This document shows, piece after piece, positions 1 through 8,223 of a stretch of DNA of 23,371 nucleotides. Origin of the DNA: Bacillota bacterium (lineage in GTDB: Bacteria > Bacillota > Clostridia > Clostridiales > Clostridiaceae); contig JAJYBA010000006.1 of the NCBI GenBank assembly GCA_021779235.1, positions 1 to 23,371 on the forward strand, written 5' to 3'. The position numbers and the translations under genes were made by a program. How positions within the stretch are numbered: the stretch's first letter is position 1; every line of letters starts with the position of its first letter. Under the pieces are notes generated by a model. That model saw nothing but the letters and a program-made list of their open reading frames with translations. It was not told the origin of the DNA and made no database searches.

Positions 1-298
1 ATATTTATAAATTTATAAAAAAACTATTAAAAATATAGATATATAATTCAGTATTTACACGAAACATCTTTAGAATCAGTTGGTGAAGAGAATTGCATCT
101 GAAGCAATGTATATTTTTTTGTTTTGTAACCTAATTGTAGTAAAGTTTGATGAAGTATGATGTATAATATAGTGAAACTTAAAAAATACAAATAGATTGA
201 TTAAGTCTATTTGTATTTTTTATTTTAATTCCTAGTAGATGCCCTTTTAATTCAATGAATTGGAATTATAAACTTTTCTTAAATAATATTTTATACAC
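1..298. other. Non-coding left edge
   Basis: Every frame on both strands is closed by stops within the first tens of bases, so no gene tail is visible here. Apart from the terminator hairpin at 182-220 and a weak 5-bp hairpin (92-96 with 104-108) before a T-run, I see nothing supportable. The gene upstream of the window cannot be identified. Confidence 0.6.
182..226. terminator. Intrinsic terminator, probably bidirectional
   Basis: A perfect 15-bp stem (182-196 with 206-220) encloses a 9-nt loop (197-205). The 3' arm ends in a T-run that continues to about 226, and the 5' arm begins with an A-run, so the hairpin could work in both directions. It separates whatever lies left of the window from the cell-shape operon. 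Confidence 0.8.
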
Positions 299-327
299 TT
301 GTTTATGAATTTATTAAATGTTAAAAT
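299..327 (+). promoter_or_regulatory. Candidate sigma-A promoter of the maf-mre operon
   Basis: TTGTTT (299-304) and TAAAAT (322-327) are separated by 17 bp, about 35 bp before the first start codon. The -10 matches 5 of 6 consensus bases and the -35 only 3 of 6. A rival candidate lies upstream: TTGGAA (260-265), 18 bp, TAATAT (284-289). AT-rich DNA gives many such matches, so this is a prediction only. Confidence 0.4.
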
Positions 328-361
328 GTATAAGATATATAAGTAAAGTGGGGGATATAAT

Positions 362-622
362 TTGAAAAGTGCAGAGAAAAGAAATCAGTATTTTATTTTT
401 TTTATACTGATAGGGGCTATTTCAGGAAGTTTTATAGGGGAACTATTAGGAAATAATATAGATGCACTCAAATTTTTAAAGAATACATATACCATAGGCA
501 TGGGTACTCCTATGCTTATAGATTTTAAAGTATTAGCAGTAACTTTCGGTATAAATATTAATATTAATATTATGTCTATTATAGGCATTATTTTGGCAAT
601 AATATTATATAGGAAATATTAG
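362..622 (+). CDS. DUF4321 family small membrane protein
   Basis: An 86-residue protein starting at TTG, with a strong GTGGGGGA ribosome site 7-8 nt upstream. It has two hydrophobic segments, about residues 10-28 (with GAISGSFIGELLG) and 66-82, joined by a short polar and glycine-containing stretch. The layout and the 'LAVTFGININ' segment before the second helix resemble DUF4321, a family of unknown function that I recall just upstream of maf in clostridia. The codons around 552-572 repeat AATATT and encode alternating Ile-Asn. The stop codon overlaps the maf ribosome site, so it is translated as the first gene of the operon. The function is unknown; a role near the envelope is inferred from its neighbours only. 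Confidence 0.7.
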   Translation: MKSAEKRNQYFIFFILIGAISGSFIGELLGNNIDALKFLKNTYTIGMGTPMLIDFKVLAVTFGINININIMSIIGIILAIILYRKY

Positions 623-632
623 GAGTGATGTA

Positions 633-1208
633 GTGGATATTATTTTGGCTTCTGCGTCAATACGTAGGGCGGAACTTTTAAAAAAAATAACTAGTAATTT
701 CGAGATAATGGTAAGTGATTTTGAAGAGAGTGACATATCATTTTCTGGGGATTGTGGGGACTACGTTATTACCTTAGCAAAAGGAAAGGCTATGGATATT
801 TGCAGTAGTGTGAAAAAGCCAGCTGCTATAATAGGGTGTGATACTATTGTTTATTTCAAGGGTAAAGTTCTTGGCAAGCCTAAAGATTCCACGGAAGCTT
901 TTGAAATGCTTAGTGCTTTAAGTGACAATATACATGAAGTATATACAGGAATTGCAATAATAAATACTGAAACTCAAGAAATAAGTACTGAGTATGTTTG
1001 TACAGAAGTAAAATTTTCAAAACTCTCTGAGAAAGAAATAAAGAGTTACATAGAAACTGGTGAGCCTTTTGATAAAGCTGGAGCTTATGGAATACAAGGA
1101 GCGGCATCTTTGTTTGTTGAAGAATTAAAGGGTTGCTACTATAGTGTGGTGGGGTTACCAGTAAATAAATTATATTTTATGTTAAGGGAGATGGGGGTCA
1201 ATCTATAA
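633..1208 (+). CDS. maf: Maf nucleotide pyrophosphatase
   Basis: Maf proteins hydrolyse nucleoside triphosphates (dTTP, UTP or modified nucleotides) to the monophosphate plus pyrophosphate. They are thought to clean the nucleotide pool and have been linked to septum arrest in Bacillus. The 191-residue length is normal. The N-terminal phosphate-binding loop reads ILASASIRRAELL (residues 4-16), with Ile in place of the common Pro before the Arg pair. The catalytic Asp lies in GCDTIV (D70), followed by LGKP, and the late conserved EPFDKAGAYGIQG is present. The start is GTG, with AGGAG (621-625) overlapping the previous stop. It sits between the DUF4321 gene and radC, the usual position in Firmicutes. 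Which nucleotide it prefers cannot be read from the sequence. Confidence 0.95.
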   Translation: MDIILASASIRRAELLKKITSNFEIMVSDFEESDISFSGDCGDYVITLAKGKAMDICSSVKKPAAIIGCDTIVYFKGKVLGKPKDSTEAFEMLSALSDNIHEVYTGIAIINTETQEISTEYVCTEVKFSKLSEKEIKSYIETGEPFDKAGAYGIQGAASLFVEELKGCYYSVVGLPVNKLYFMLREMGVNL

Positions 1209-1220
1209 AGGAGTTGTTTT

Positions 1221-1907
1221 ATGGGTATGACTTACAAAATCATGGATTTGCCTCAAAATGAAAGGCCAAGAGAAAAATTATTAAGATATGGTGCTGAAAC
1301 TTTATCTAATAATGAACTATTAGCTATAATACTTAGAACAGGATCAAAACACGAAAATATTATAAATCTTTGTGGTAGAATAATTTCTGAGTGCGGTGGA
1401 CTAAATGGACTTTTAAGTTCAAGTGCAGAAGAATTTATGAATTTAAAAGGTGTTGGGAATGCTAAAGCAACACAACTTTTAGCACTTACAGAAATTTCAA
1501 AAAGATTGAAAGGTTTTAAATCTGGAGAAGAGTATAAAATTACCTCTCCAAAAGATGTTGCGCAGTATCTTATGGAAGAAATGAGATATTTAAAAAAAGA
1601 ATATCTTAAATTAATTATGCTAAATACAAAGAATGTCATTATTAGCATAAAAGATATCTCGATTGGTAATTTAAATACTTCAATAGTTCATCCAAGAGAA
1701 GTTTTTTACGAAGCTATTAAAAAGTGTAGTGCTTCTGTGATTATTTGCCACAATCATCCTTCTGGAGATCCAACTCCTAGCAAGGAAGACATAAACATTA
1801 CTATAAGACTTAAAGAATGTGGTAAATTATTAGGAATAGAAGTACTTGATCATATAATTATTGGTAATGGAACTTATATGAGCTTAAAAGAAAAAGGAAT
1901 GCTTTAG
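1221..1907 (+). CDS. radC: RadC family JAMM-domain protein
   Basis: A 228-residue protein of the RadC (UPF0758) family. The N-terminal half carries the typical PxxERPREKLLxYGAETLS opening and a helix-hairpin-helix-like segment (LKGVGNAKATQLLAL, about residues 75-89). The C-terminal half is a JAMM/MPN+ metal site: H177, H179 and D190 in CHNHPSGDPTPSKED. The fold is that of a metal-dependent isopeptidase, but the substrate of bacterial RadC is not settled, and the old 'DNA repair' label rests on weak genetics. AAAGGAG lies 8 nt before the ATG. A second ATG two codons later is possible. It is coupled to maf and mreB, an order shared with Bacillus. Confidence 0.95.
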   Translation: MGMTYKIMDLPQNERPREKLLRYGAETLSNNELLAIILRTGSKHENIINLCGRIISECGGLNGLLSSSAEEFMNLKGVGNAKATQLLALTEISKRLKGFKSGEEYKITSPKDVAQYLMEEMRYLKKEYLKLIMLNTKNVIISIKDISIGNLNTSIVHPREVFYEAIKKCSASVIICHNHPSGDPTPSKEDINITIRLKECGKLLGIEVLDHIIIGNGTYMSLKEKGML

Positions 1908-1927
1908 ATACGAAAGGAGAAATTATA

Positions 1928-2935
1928 ATGGGAATATTTGGAATGTCTCGTGATATGGGAATAGATTTAGGAACAGCGAATACTTTGGTTTACTTAAAGG
2001 GGAAAGGAATTGTACTAAGAGAACCTTCTGTTGTAGCTATTAATAGAAATACTAATAAGGTTTTGGCAGTTGGTGATGAAGCTAAACAGATGATAGGTAG
2101 AACTCCAGGTAACATTGTTGCCATTAGACCTATGCAGGATGGCGTAATTGCAGATTTTGATATTACAGAAAAGATGCTTAAGCACTTTATAAGCAAAGTT
2201 AGTTCAAAAGGCTTTACAAGTCCAAGAGTTATAGTTTGTTTTCCTTCAGGTGTTACTGAGGTTGAAAAAAGAGCAATTGAGGAAGCAACTAAAAGCGCAG
2301 GTGCAAGAGAGGCATATTTAATGGAAGAACCAATGGCAGCAGCTATTGGAGCTGGGCTTCCTGTAAATGAGCCAACGGGGAGTATGATAGTGGACATCGG
2401 AGGCGGAACGACAGAGGTGGCAATAATTTCCTTAGGTGGCATTGTAACAAGCAAGTCTCTAAGAGTGGCAGGGGATAAATTAGATCAATCAATAATATCC
2501 TATATTAAGAAGCAGTACAGTCTTATGATAGGAGAGAGAACTGCTGAAAACATTAAAATGAACCTTGGATCAGCATATATATTAGAAGATGATGGATTAA
2601 GCATGGAAATAAGAGGAAGAGATTTAATAACAGGATTGCCAAAAGTTATAGAAATAACTCAAAAGGAAGTAAGAGAGGCATTGAATGAGCCAGTTCTAGC
2701 AATAATTGAGGCAATAAAAACAACCCTAGAGAAAACTCCACCAGAGCTTGCATCTGATATAATGGACAAAGGAATTATGCTAACTGGAGGCGGCGCCTTA
2801 TTAAAAGGACTAGATGAACTTATATACCACGAAACACATATGCCAGTACACATAGCTGAAAACCCACTTGACTGTGTAGCTATAGGAGCAGGCAAAGCTC
2901 TCGATAATGTTGACATTATGAGTAAAAGAAGATAA
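1928..2935 (+). CDS. mreB: Rod shape-determining protein MreB
   Basis: A 335-residue bacterial actin that forms membrane-associated filaments and directs lateral wall synthesis by the Rod complex. The actin-fold nucleotide motifs are all present: phosphate loop 1 GIDLGTANTLVYLKGKG near the N-terminus (about residues 11-27), phosphate loop 2 DIGGGTTEVA (about residue 155) and the adenosine motif LTGGGALLKGLD (about residues 285-296). The N-terminal MGIFGMSRDMG is typical of Gram-positive MreB. GAAAGGAG lies just upstream of the ATG. Its stop is only 2 nt before mreC, so the mreBCD genes are translated as a unit. Confidence 0.98.
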   Translation: MGIFGMSRDMGIDLGTANTLVYLKGKGIVLREPSVVAINRNTNKVLAVGDEAKQMIGRTPGNIVAIRPMQDGVIADFDITEKMLKHFISKVSSKGFTSPRVIVCFPSGVTEVEKRAIEEATKSAGAREAYLMEEPMAAAIGAGLPVNEPTGSMIVDIGGGTTEVAIISLGGIVTSKSLRVAGDKLDQSIISYIKKQYSLMIGERTAENIKMNLGSAYILEDDGLSMEIRGRDLITGLPKVIEITQKEVREALNEPVLAIIEAIKTTLEKTPPELASDIMDKGIMLTGGGALLKGLDELIYHETHMPVHIAENPLDCVAIGAGKALDNVDIMSKRR

Positions 2936-2937
2936 AT

Positions 2938-3783
2938 ATGAAATTTGTAAAGAATAAACTGGCAGTAGTTATTATAATACTGTCAGTTACCTTTTTATCT
3001 TTAATAGGGTACAGTGTAAATAGACAAAAAATGTCTTTCGTGGAGAATGGTGTGGGTGTAACGATAAATTCAGTGCAGGGTATATTTTATAATGGGTTTT
3101 ATAAAATAAGAGATTCCTTTAAATTTATAACAAATTTCTCAAAGGTTAAGACTGAAAACGAAGAACTTAAAAAAACTAATAGTGATCTTCAAGCTAAAGC
3201 TTTAGAGTATGATGCTTTAAAACAAGAAAGTGAGAGACTAAGAAGCATGCTTAAGTTTACTGAAGCAAGAGATGAATACAAGTATATAGGGGCTAACATA
3301 ATTGGAGTAAGTGGAGATAATTTTTTAGATGGCTTTATAATAAATAAGGGTGAAAATGAAGGCATTAAAAAAAGGATGATAGCCATGACTGGAGAAGGGC
3401 TAGTAGGTCAGGTTACTTCTGTTGGTAACAATTGGGCTATAGTGCAATGTTTATCTAATGAAAATATTGCAGTGGCAGCTCTTGTTGAAAGTACAAGAGA
3501 TAATAATGGTATTGTTAAAGGCTATAAGGATGAGAACAATAAATTGCTTGCGGAAATACAGCGACTTTCTTTAGATTCGGCTATAAAAGAAGGAGATGTA
3601 ATAGTAACCTCTGGTCTTGGTGGCATATATCCGGCTGGAATTAGAATCGGAAGTGTGCTAAGTGTTCATGAGGATAAAGGCGAAGTAATGAAAAGTGCTA
3701 TAATACAACCTTATGTTGACTTTACAAAGATTGAAGAAGTTTTTATTGTGGTACCAAAAGAAAATAGAGAAATAAAGTATTAG
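2938..3783 (+). CDS. mreC: Rod shape-determining protein MreC
   Basis: A 281-residue bitopic scaffold protein that links cytoplasmic MreB with the wall enzymes PBP2 and RodA outside. It has a membrane helix at residues 8-25, a coiled coil at about 70-107 (charged heptads around ENEELKKTNSDLQ), and then the two small beta-barrel domains typical of MreC (about 115-275), with conserved GENEGIKKRM and VTSGLGGIYPAGIRIG. Length is normal. The ATG is 2 nt after the mreB stop and there is no good Shine-Dalgarno sequence (only AGAAGA upstream), so translation probably depends on ribosomes finishing mreB. Confidence 0.96.
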   Translation: MKFVKNKLAVVIIILSVTFLSLIGYSVNRQKMSFVENGVGVTINSVQGIFYNGFYKIRDSFKFITNFSKVKTENEELKKTNSDLQAKALEYDALKQESERLRSMLKFTEARDEYKYIGANIIGVSGDNFLDGFIINKGENEGIKKRMIAMTGEGLVGQVTSVGNNWAIVQCLSNENIAVAALVESTRDNNGIVKGYKDENNKLLAEIQRLSLDSAIKEGDVIVTSGLGGIYPAGIRIGSVLSVHEDKGEVMKSAIIQPYVDFTKIEEVFIVVPKENREIKY

Positions 3784-3793
3784 GAGTTGGATT

Positions 3794-4285
3794 ATGAAGA
3801 GAATATTAACAGTAGTATTTTTATGTATTCTATTTCTAATATTAGATAATACTTTGATGCCTTTACTTAAGATTAATGGCGCATATCCAAGTCTAATATT
3901 TACCTTTGCACTGTGCTATTCTATTGTTAGTTCTCCAAAAGACGCAGTAATAATTGGAGTTTTTACTGGGGCACTACAAGATGTGTATTTATTCAATGGA
4001 TTTGGAATAAACATGCTAAGTAATATGCTCATGTGTGTTGTAGCGGCTAAGATTGGCAAAAGTATATTTATTGAAAAGTCATTTCTGCCAATAGTATCAT
4101 CCTTTGTGTTAAGTTTATTAAAAGGTTTAATAGTATTTTCAATATTGTTTTTAATAAAACAATATACACATATGGAATCAATATTATATCAAGGAATATA
4201 CAATTTAGTAGTTTCCATTTTTATGTATAAATTTACATATAAACTTTCTCGAAAGGAATATATGAAGAAAGAGTGGAGATTTTAA
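3794..4285 (+). CDS. mreD: Rod shape-determining protein MreD
   Basis: A 163-residue integral membrane protein of the Rod complex with about five or six hydrophobic segments (roughly residues 4-20, 31-47, 51-66, 69-88, 98-122 and 132-150). The segment GVFTGALQDVYLFNGFGINML matches the conserved G-x-x-x-G-x-x-x-D core of MreD. The basic tail (KLSRKEYMKKEWRF) is expected to face the cytoplasm. GGAGTTGG provides the ribosome site. MreD modulates the MreC-PBP2 interaction; position and membrane layout agree with this. Confidence 0.93.
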   Translation: MKRILTVVFLCILFLILDNTLMPLLKINGAYPSLIFTFALCYSIVSSPKDAVIIGVFTGALQDVYLFNGFGINMLSNMLMCVVAAKIGKSIFIEKSFLPIVSSFVLSLLKGLIVFSILFLIKQYTHMESILYQGIYNLVVSIFMYKFTYKLSRKEYMKKEWRF

Positions 4286-4311
4286 CTACAGTTTAAAAGG
4301 TTGGTGAAATA

Positions 4312-7194
4312 GTGAGTAAGAAAAATAAAAACAAAAAAGAATTTTCTAGATTTAATGCTTTGACGATAATTATGCTACTAATTTTTTCTGCTATTATTTC
4401 AAGACTAGTGAATATACAGGTAGTCAACGGAGAGATAAATAGGGAAACTGCAAATCAAAAAAATCACAAAATAATATCGACAGCAGCTCCAAGAGGTCAG
4501 ATAATTGATAGAAATGGCGCGGTCTTAGCTACTAGTGAACAAAGTTATATATTAATATTTACTAAAACACAAGAGAGTGAAGACAGTTTCTTTCCTACTA
4601 TGGACAATGTATTTAAAATTCTTGATGATAACAAAGAAACTCAGGTGGATGAGTTTTTACTTAAAGTAAAGACTAGTAATGATAAAAAACATACGGATTA
4701 TAGCTTCGATTTTAAAACCCTAGATAAACCATCACAAGATTGGATGGAACTTAGATTTAAAAAAGACAGAGGCTTTGATGACATAGTTATTAGAAAACTT
4801 TATAAGGATAAGAAGAGAGATGACTTAACGCCTGAGCAACTAAAAAAAGTTGATGAAGAGCTTTTAAAGATCACTCCTGAAGAAACATTTAATGAACTAA
4901 TAAAGCAGTACGGAATGGAAAAAATTAAGGATTCAAAAAGCAAGGAAGAGTTAAGACGATATATGTTAGTTAAAGATACTATAAAGATGCAGAGCTTTTC
5001 AGGCTATAAACCTGTAATTATAGCTAATAATTTATCTAAGAACACTGCTTTTATTTTCGAACAAATGCAACCTGAGATTCCGGGTATTAGTGTTATAACT
5101 CAACCTATTAGATACTATCCTAATAAGGAGTTAGGTTCTGCTTTCTTAGGTTACATTTCTAAGATAAACCCTTGGGATAAAGATAAGTATGAGGAAAAAG
5201 GCTATGATGTAAGTTCGGATTATATAGGTGCTTCAGGACTTGAAGCAACTTTTGAAGATGTTTTAAGGGGAACTAAGGGGCAAGAAAGTATTGCAGTTAA
5301 TAAGCAGGGACGTAAAGTTAAGACACTAGGGGAGATTGAAACTTATCCTGGGCAAACATTACAACTTAATATAGATAAAAATATGCAATACGCTGCCGAG
5401 CAGTCTTTGGATGCTGTGATGCTCAATCTACAAAAGGCAGGAAGAAACGAAAGTCAAGCTGTAGATACAACAAATGCAAACAGAGGTGCAGTTGTTGTGC
5501 TAGATGTTAACACTGGCAAAGTATTAGCATTAGCAAGTAGACCAGGATATGACCCTAATCTGTTCGCGGTATCTGGGAGATTGACTAGTGAATTTAATAA
5601 TTTATATCTAAACCCAGATATAGGAAAAATGGGATTGGATTATATTCAAAAACGAGGGTTAACAGAGATTAAAGGTGTGCTAAGTGATAAGGATCTGGCA
5701 GAAAAAACCAAAGATGAAAGAGCGAAAATACTTCTTGATTATATGTTTCCTATTGATAAAAGCTTAGAAGGCAACACTAAAATTAGGAAAGATAATAATG
5801 ATATTTTCCCAAAAGCAACTTTTAACTATGCAACTAAATCATTGATACCTCCTGGATCAACCTTTAAACCATTGTCAGCTATTGCAGGACTAGAAGAAGG
5901 TGTAATAGATGAGAGTTATCAAGTGTACGATAATGGTCCATATAATAAACGTTATCCATCAGTTACTGCTGCTTGTTGGATATATAATGAGCAAAGGGGT
6001 TCTCATGGGTTAGTTGATGTAAGAAAGGCGCTAAAAGTATCTTGTAATTATTTCTTTTATGATGTTGCTGATAGGCTTTATGCAAAAGCTGGGGAGAATA
6101 AGAATGGTTTAGATTTGCTTGCAAAATATGCATGGAAATTTGGCCTTGGCATTGAGCCTAATAGTAATAAAAAGCCTTCTACAGGTATAGAGATACCAGA
6201 AAACTTTGGTCAGGTATATAATTATGAATCTAGCAAAGAAATATTATCTAATATTCATATAAGTAATATGGTGGAATATTTACAACAGGGAACAAATGCT
6301 AGAGGATATAAATATGCACCTCTTGATATTGTTTTGCAAAAAGAAAGTGGAACTAATAAAGACATAGATAAAATTAAAAAAGTAAATGAAAAAAAACGTA
6401 AACTTCTTGTTGCCATTAAGGCTGAAATGAAAAAAGATAAGAAAAGTCCAGATAATTCAATTATAGAAAGTATGCAGATTAATCTAAAGGAAGTCATTGA
6501 TGCTTCCGACACATTAAAAAATAAAAAGTACACAGATAAAGATATCAGAGATATGGCTGAAACTATAAATTCTTCAATAAGTGATGCTAGTTCTGAAATT
6601 AAATCAGCTGCTAATGCATACTATGCTGCCATAGGACAGGGCTTTGATGCTTTTACACCGCTACAATTAGCAAATTATGTAGCCACTATGGTAAATGGTG
6701 GAAATAGATATGAACTCCATTTGGTTGATAAATTTTTAGACCCAGAGGGAAATGTAATAAAAGAAAATAAACCTGTGATTCTGGATAAAACGGGAATAAG
6801 TGCTAAAACAACTAATTTAATTAAAGAAGGTATGTTAGAAGTTACTAGTGACCCTAGCGGTACAGCATATGGTGTTTTTAAAGATTTCCCTATACAAAAT
6901 GGTGGAAAAACAGGTTCTGCTACCTTTAATGATACTATTCAGTCTGCTTTAGGAAGAACTTCTTACGGATACTATATAGGATTTGCTCCTTATGACAAAC
7001 CACAAATAGCCATTTGTGCAGTGGTTTTTGATGGAGGTCATGGTGGGTGGGTTGCACCAATTGCAAAAGCAGTTTATGAACAGTATTTTAAAGCTGAATT
7101 ACTTAAAATAAATCCTAAATATCCATTTATGTATGATGCAGATAAGAAAATTGGGAATGTAGATTTATCTAAAGTTACAGTTGGACATGATTAG
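4312..7194 (+). CDS. mrdA: Class B penicillin-binding protein 2 (elongation transpeptidase)
   Basis: A membrane-anchored D,D-transpeptidase that cross-links peptidoglycan with RodA during cell elongation. There is one membrane helix (about residues 15-32). The pedestal domain opens with APRGQIIDRNGAVLA (about 59-73). The penicillin-binding motifs are complete: S516-T-F-K519, S577-C-N579 and K866-T-G868. At 960 residues it is much longer than E. coli MrdA (633), but clostridial PBP2 proteins are known to be long. Extra material lies in the pedestal (about 80-240) and in a charged, probably helical insert (about 677-765) between the SxN motif and the conserved IGQG (775-777). The start is GTG after AAGGTTGGTGA. 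It is the last gene of the mre operon. Confidence 0.95.
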   Translation: MSKKNKNKKEFSRFNALTIIMLLIFSAIISRLVNIQVVNGEINRETANQKNHKIISTAAPRGQIIDRNGAVLATSEQSYILIFTKTQESEDSFFPTMDNVFKILDDNKETQVDEFLLKVKTSNDKKHTDYSFDFKTLDKPSQDWMELRFKKDRGFDDIVIRKLYKDKKRDDLTPEQLKKVDEELLKITPEETFNELIKQYGMEKIKDSKSKEELRRYMLVKDTIKMQSFSGYKPVIIANNLSKNTAFIFEQMQPEIPGISVITQPIRYYPNKELGSAFLGYISKINPWDKDKYEEKGYDVSSDYIGASGLEATFEDVLRGTKGQESIAVNKQGRKVKTLGEIETYPGQTLQLNIDKNMQYAAEQSLDAVMLNLQKAGRNESQAVDTTNANRGAVVVLDVNTGKVLALASRPGYDPNLFAVSGRLTSEFNNLYLNPDIGKMGLDYIQKRGLTEIKGVLSDKDLAEKTKDERAKILLDYMFPIDKSLEGNTKIRKDNNDIFPKATFNYATKSLIPPGSTFKPLSAIAGLEEGVIDESYQVYDNGPYNKRYPSVTAACWIYNEQRGSHGLVDVRKALKVSCNYFFYDVADRLYAKAGENKNGLDLLAKYAWKFGLGIEPNSNKKPSTGIEIPENFGQVYNYESSKEILSNIHISNMVEYLQQGTNARGYKYAPLDIVLQKESGTNKDIDKIKKVNEKKRKLLVAIKAEMKKDKKSPDNSIIESMQINLKEVIDASDTLKNKKYTDKDIRDMAETINSSISDASSEIKSAANAYYAAIGQGFDAFTPLQLANYVATMVNGGNRYELHLVDKFLDPEGNVIKENKPVILDKTGISAKTTNLIKEGMLEVTSDPSGTAYGVFKDFPIQNGGKTGSATFNDTIQSALGRTSYGYYIGFAPYDKPQIAICAVVFDGGHGGWVAPIAKAVYEQYFKAELLKINPKYPFMYDADKKIGNVDLSKVTVGHD

Positions 7195-7239
7195 TAAAAA
7201 ATACCTATGTTTATATAAGATCATATAAAAATGGCAATT

Positions 7240-7281
7240 TTAAATAAACTCTAACAAATTTATTTGTTAGAGTTTATTTAA
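7240..7281. terminator. Long palindromic hairpin ending the mre operon
   Basis: A perfect 19-bp stem (7240-7258 with 7263-7281) closes on a 4-nt loop TTTA. No separate T-tract follows; the T-rich stretch lies inside the 3' arm (TTTATTTAATT), and the 5' arm is A-rich. It is most likely an intrinsic terminator working in either direction, although an RNA-stability hairpin is also possible. Confidence 0.65.
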
Positions 7282-7331
7282 TTACACTTCAGAAGAAAAG
7301 TCTTCACTTCAATAAGTGGAGGAGATAACAA

Positions 7332-7379
7332 TTGGTAATTATTAATGAAGTTTATGTGAATTTTCGTCTTAAATGGTGA
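7332..7379 (+). CDS. Possible 15-codon leader peptide (doubtful)
   Basis: GGAGGAG (7318-7324) sits 7 nt before a TTG codon that opens 15 codons, encoding M-V-I-I-N-E-V-Y-V-N-F-R-L-K-W, ending at TGA. The ribosome site is as good as that of any real gene here, yet it leads to nothing longer. The site is partly buried in a hairpin (7302-7309 with 7314-7321, one G-T pair). It might be a leader peptide, the remnant of a lost gene, or chance. Nothing resembling a continuation is seen in other frames downstream. Confidence 0.2.
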   Translation: MVIINEVYVNFRLKW

Positions 7380-7414
7380 AAGTATGGAAAGAAAATAAAA
7401 AAAATATATTTATA

Positions 7415-7443
7415 TTGAAATTAAGCAGGAATTTACTGATAAT
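7415..7443 (+). promoter_or_regulatory. Candidate promoter of minCDE
   Basis: TTGAAA (7415-7420) and GATAAT (7438-7443) are 17 bp apart and each matches 5 of 6 consensus bases. An overlapping TGATAATAT also fits an extended -10. It would give an untranslated leader of about 125 nt before minC. The preceding hairpin at 7240-7281 makes a separate min promoter likely. Confidence 0.45.
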
Positions 7444-7576
7444 ATGTTGAAATAATAGTTTAGGTATATTCAAATAAGCATTTAAATGGTATTTATTAGA
7501 ATGTGCTAAAGGTTCAATTATGGAGCAAACAATTAATATTTAGGTTGCACTCCAGAGGAGAGCTAGGAGGTTAATT

Positions 7577-8209
7577 ATGGTTACAGATAAAATAATAATT
7601 AAGGGTAATAAAGAGGGATTAAATGCAGTTATAAATATGAATCATTTTAGTGATTTTGATGATATGCTAGAATCTTTAATTGATAAACTTTCAAAAGGAA
7701 GAAAATTTTACAAAGGTAGCACTTTGAAAATTACTACAGAACTTAAATACATAAATGAAAGAGAAAGTAGAAAATTAAAGGACATATTATTCGATGAGTT
7801 TTTAATTAGTGATTGCATTTTTGAGGATCAAGAGGACTCCACCGGTAAAGTGTTTACTGGTATATATGAAGGGAAAACTAAGTTTTTAAGAAAAACCATA
7901 AGAAGTGGTCAAAGTATAAATTATCCTGGTAATATAGTTATAGTGGGGGATGTAAATCCTGGTGCTGAAATATATGCATCAGGAAATATAATTGTGCTTG
8001 GTACTTTAAGAGGCCTTGTGCATGCAGGTACAAATGGTAATGAAAAAGCTATAATTGCGGCATTTAAATTGGAACCTCAAATTTTACAGATTGGAAACAT
8101 TGTCACAAGATCCCCTGAGGATGAAGTTAAACCTCAATATCCTGAAGTGGCAAAAATTAAAAATGGCAATATTATTGTAGAACCGTATTTAGCAAATAAA
8201 TATATTTAA
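7577..8209 (+). CDS. minC: Septum site-determining protein MinC
   Basis: The inhibitor of FtsZ ring assembly that, carried by MinD, blocks division near the poles. The 210-residue protein has an N-terminal FtsZ-inhibiting domain (about residues 1-95) and a C-terminal beta-helix domain (about 110-205). The latter contains the recognisable YPGNIVIVGDVNPGAE, GNIIVLGTLRGLVHAG and LEPQILQIGN segments that bind MinD and form the dimer. AGGAGG lies 5 nt upstream of the ATG. The stop codon overlaps the minD ribosome-binding region. A structured leader of about 125 nt may precede it. Confidence 0.96.
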   Translation: MVTDKIIIKGNKEGLNAVINMNHFSDFDDMLESLIDKLSKGRKFYKGSTLKITTELKYINERESRKLKDILFDEFLISDCIFEDQEDSTGKVFTGIYEGKTKFLRKTIRSGQSINYPGNIVIVGDVNPGAEIYASGNIIVLGTLRGLVHAGTNGNEKAIIAAFKLEPQILQIGNIVTRSPEDEVKPQYPEVAKIKNGNIIVEPYLANKYI

Positions 8210-8223
8210 TGGAGGGAATGCAC

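Noticed and set aside
92..120. Short hairpin ATTGC/GCAAT before a T-run as a terminator
   Set aside because: Five base pairs with a 7-nt loop, and the T-run begins several bases later; too weak to call beside the strong terminator at 182-226.
552..572. AATATT microrepeat as a functional repeat
   Set aside because: It is in frame in the DUF4321 gene (alternating Ile and Asn) and too short for more than strand-slippage interest.
1990..2454. 154-codon open frame on the minus strand
   Set aside because: It lies wholly inside mreB, has no matching ribosome site, and its translation is low-complexity (Ser, Pro, Ile, Leu), as expected of an antisense shadow.
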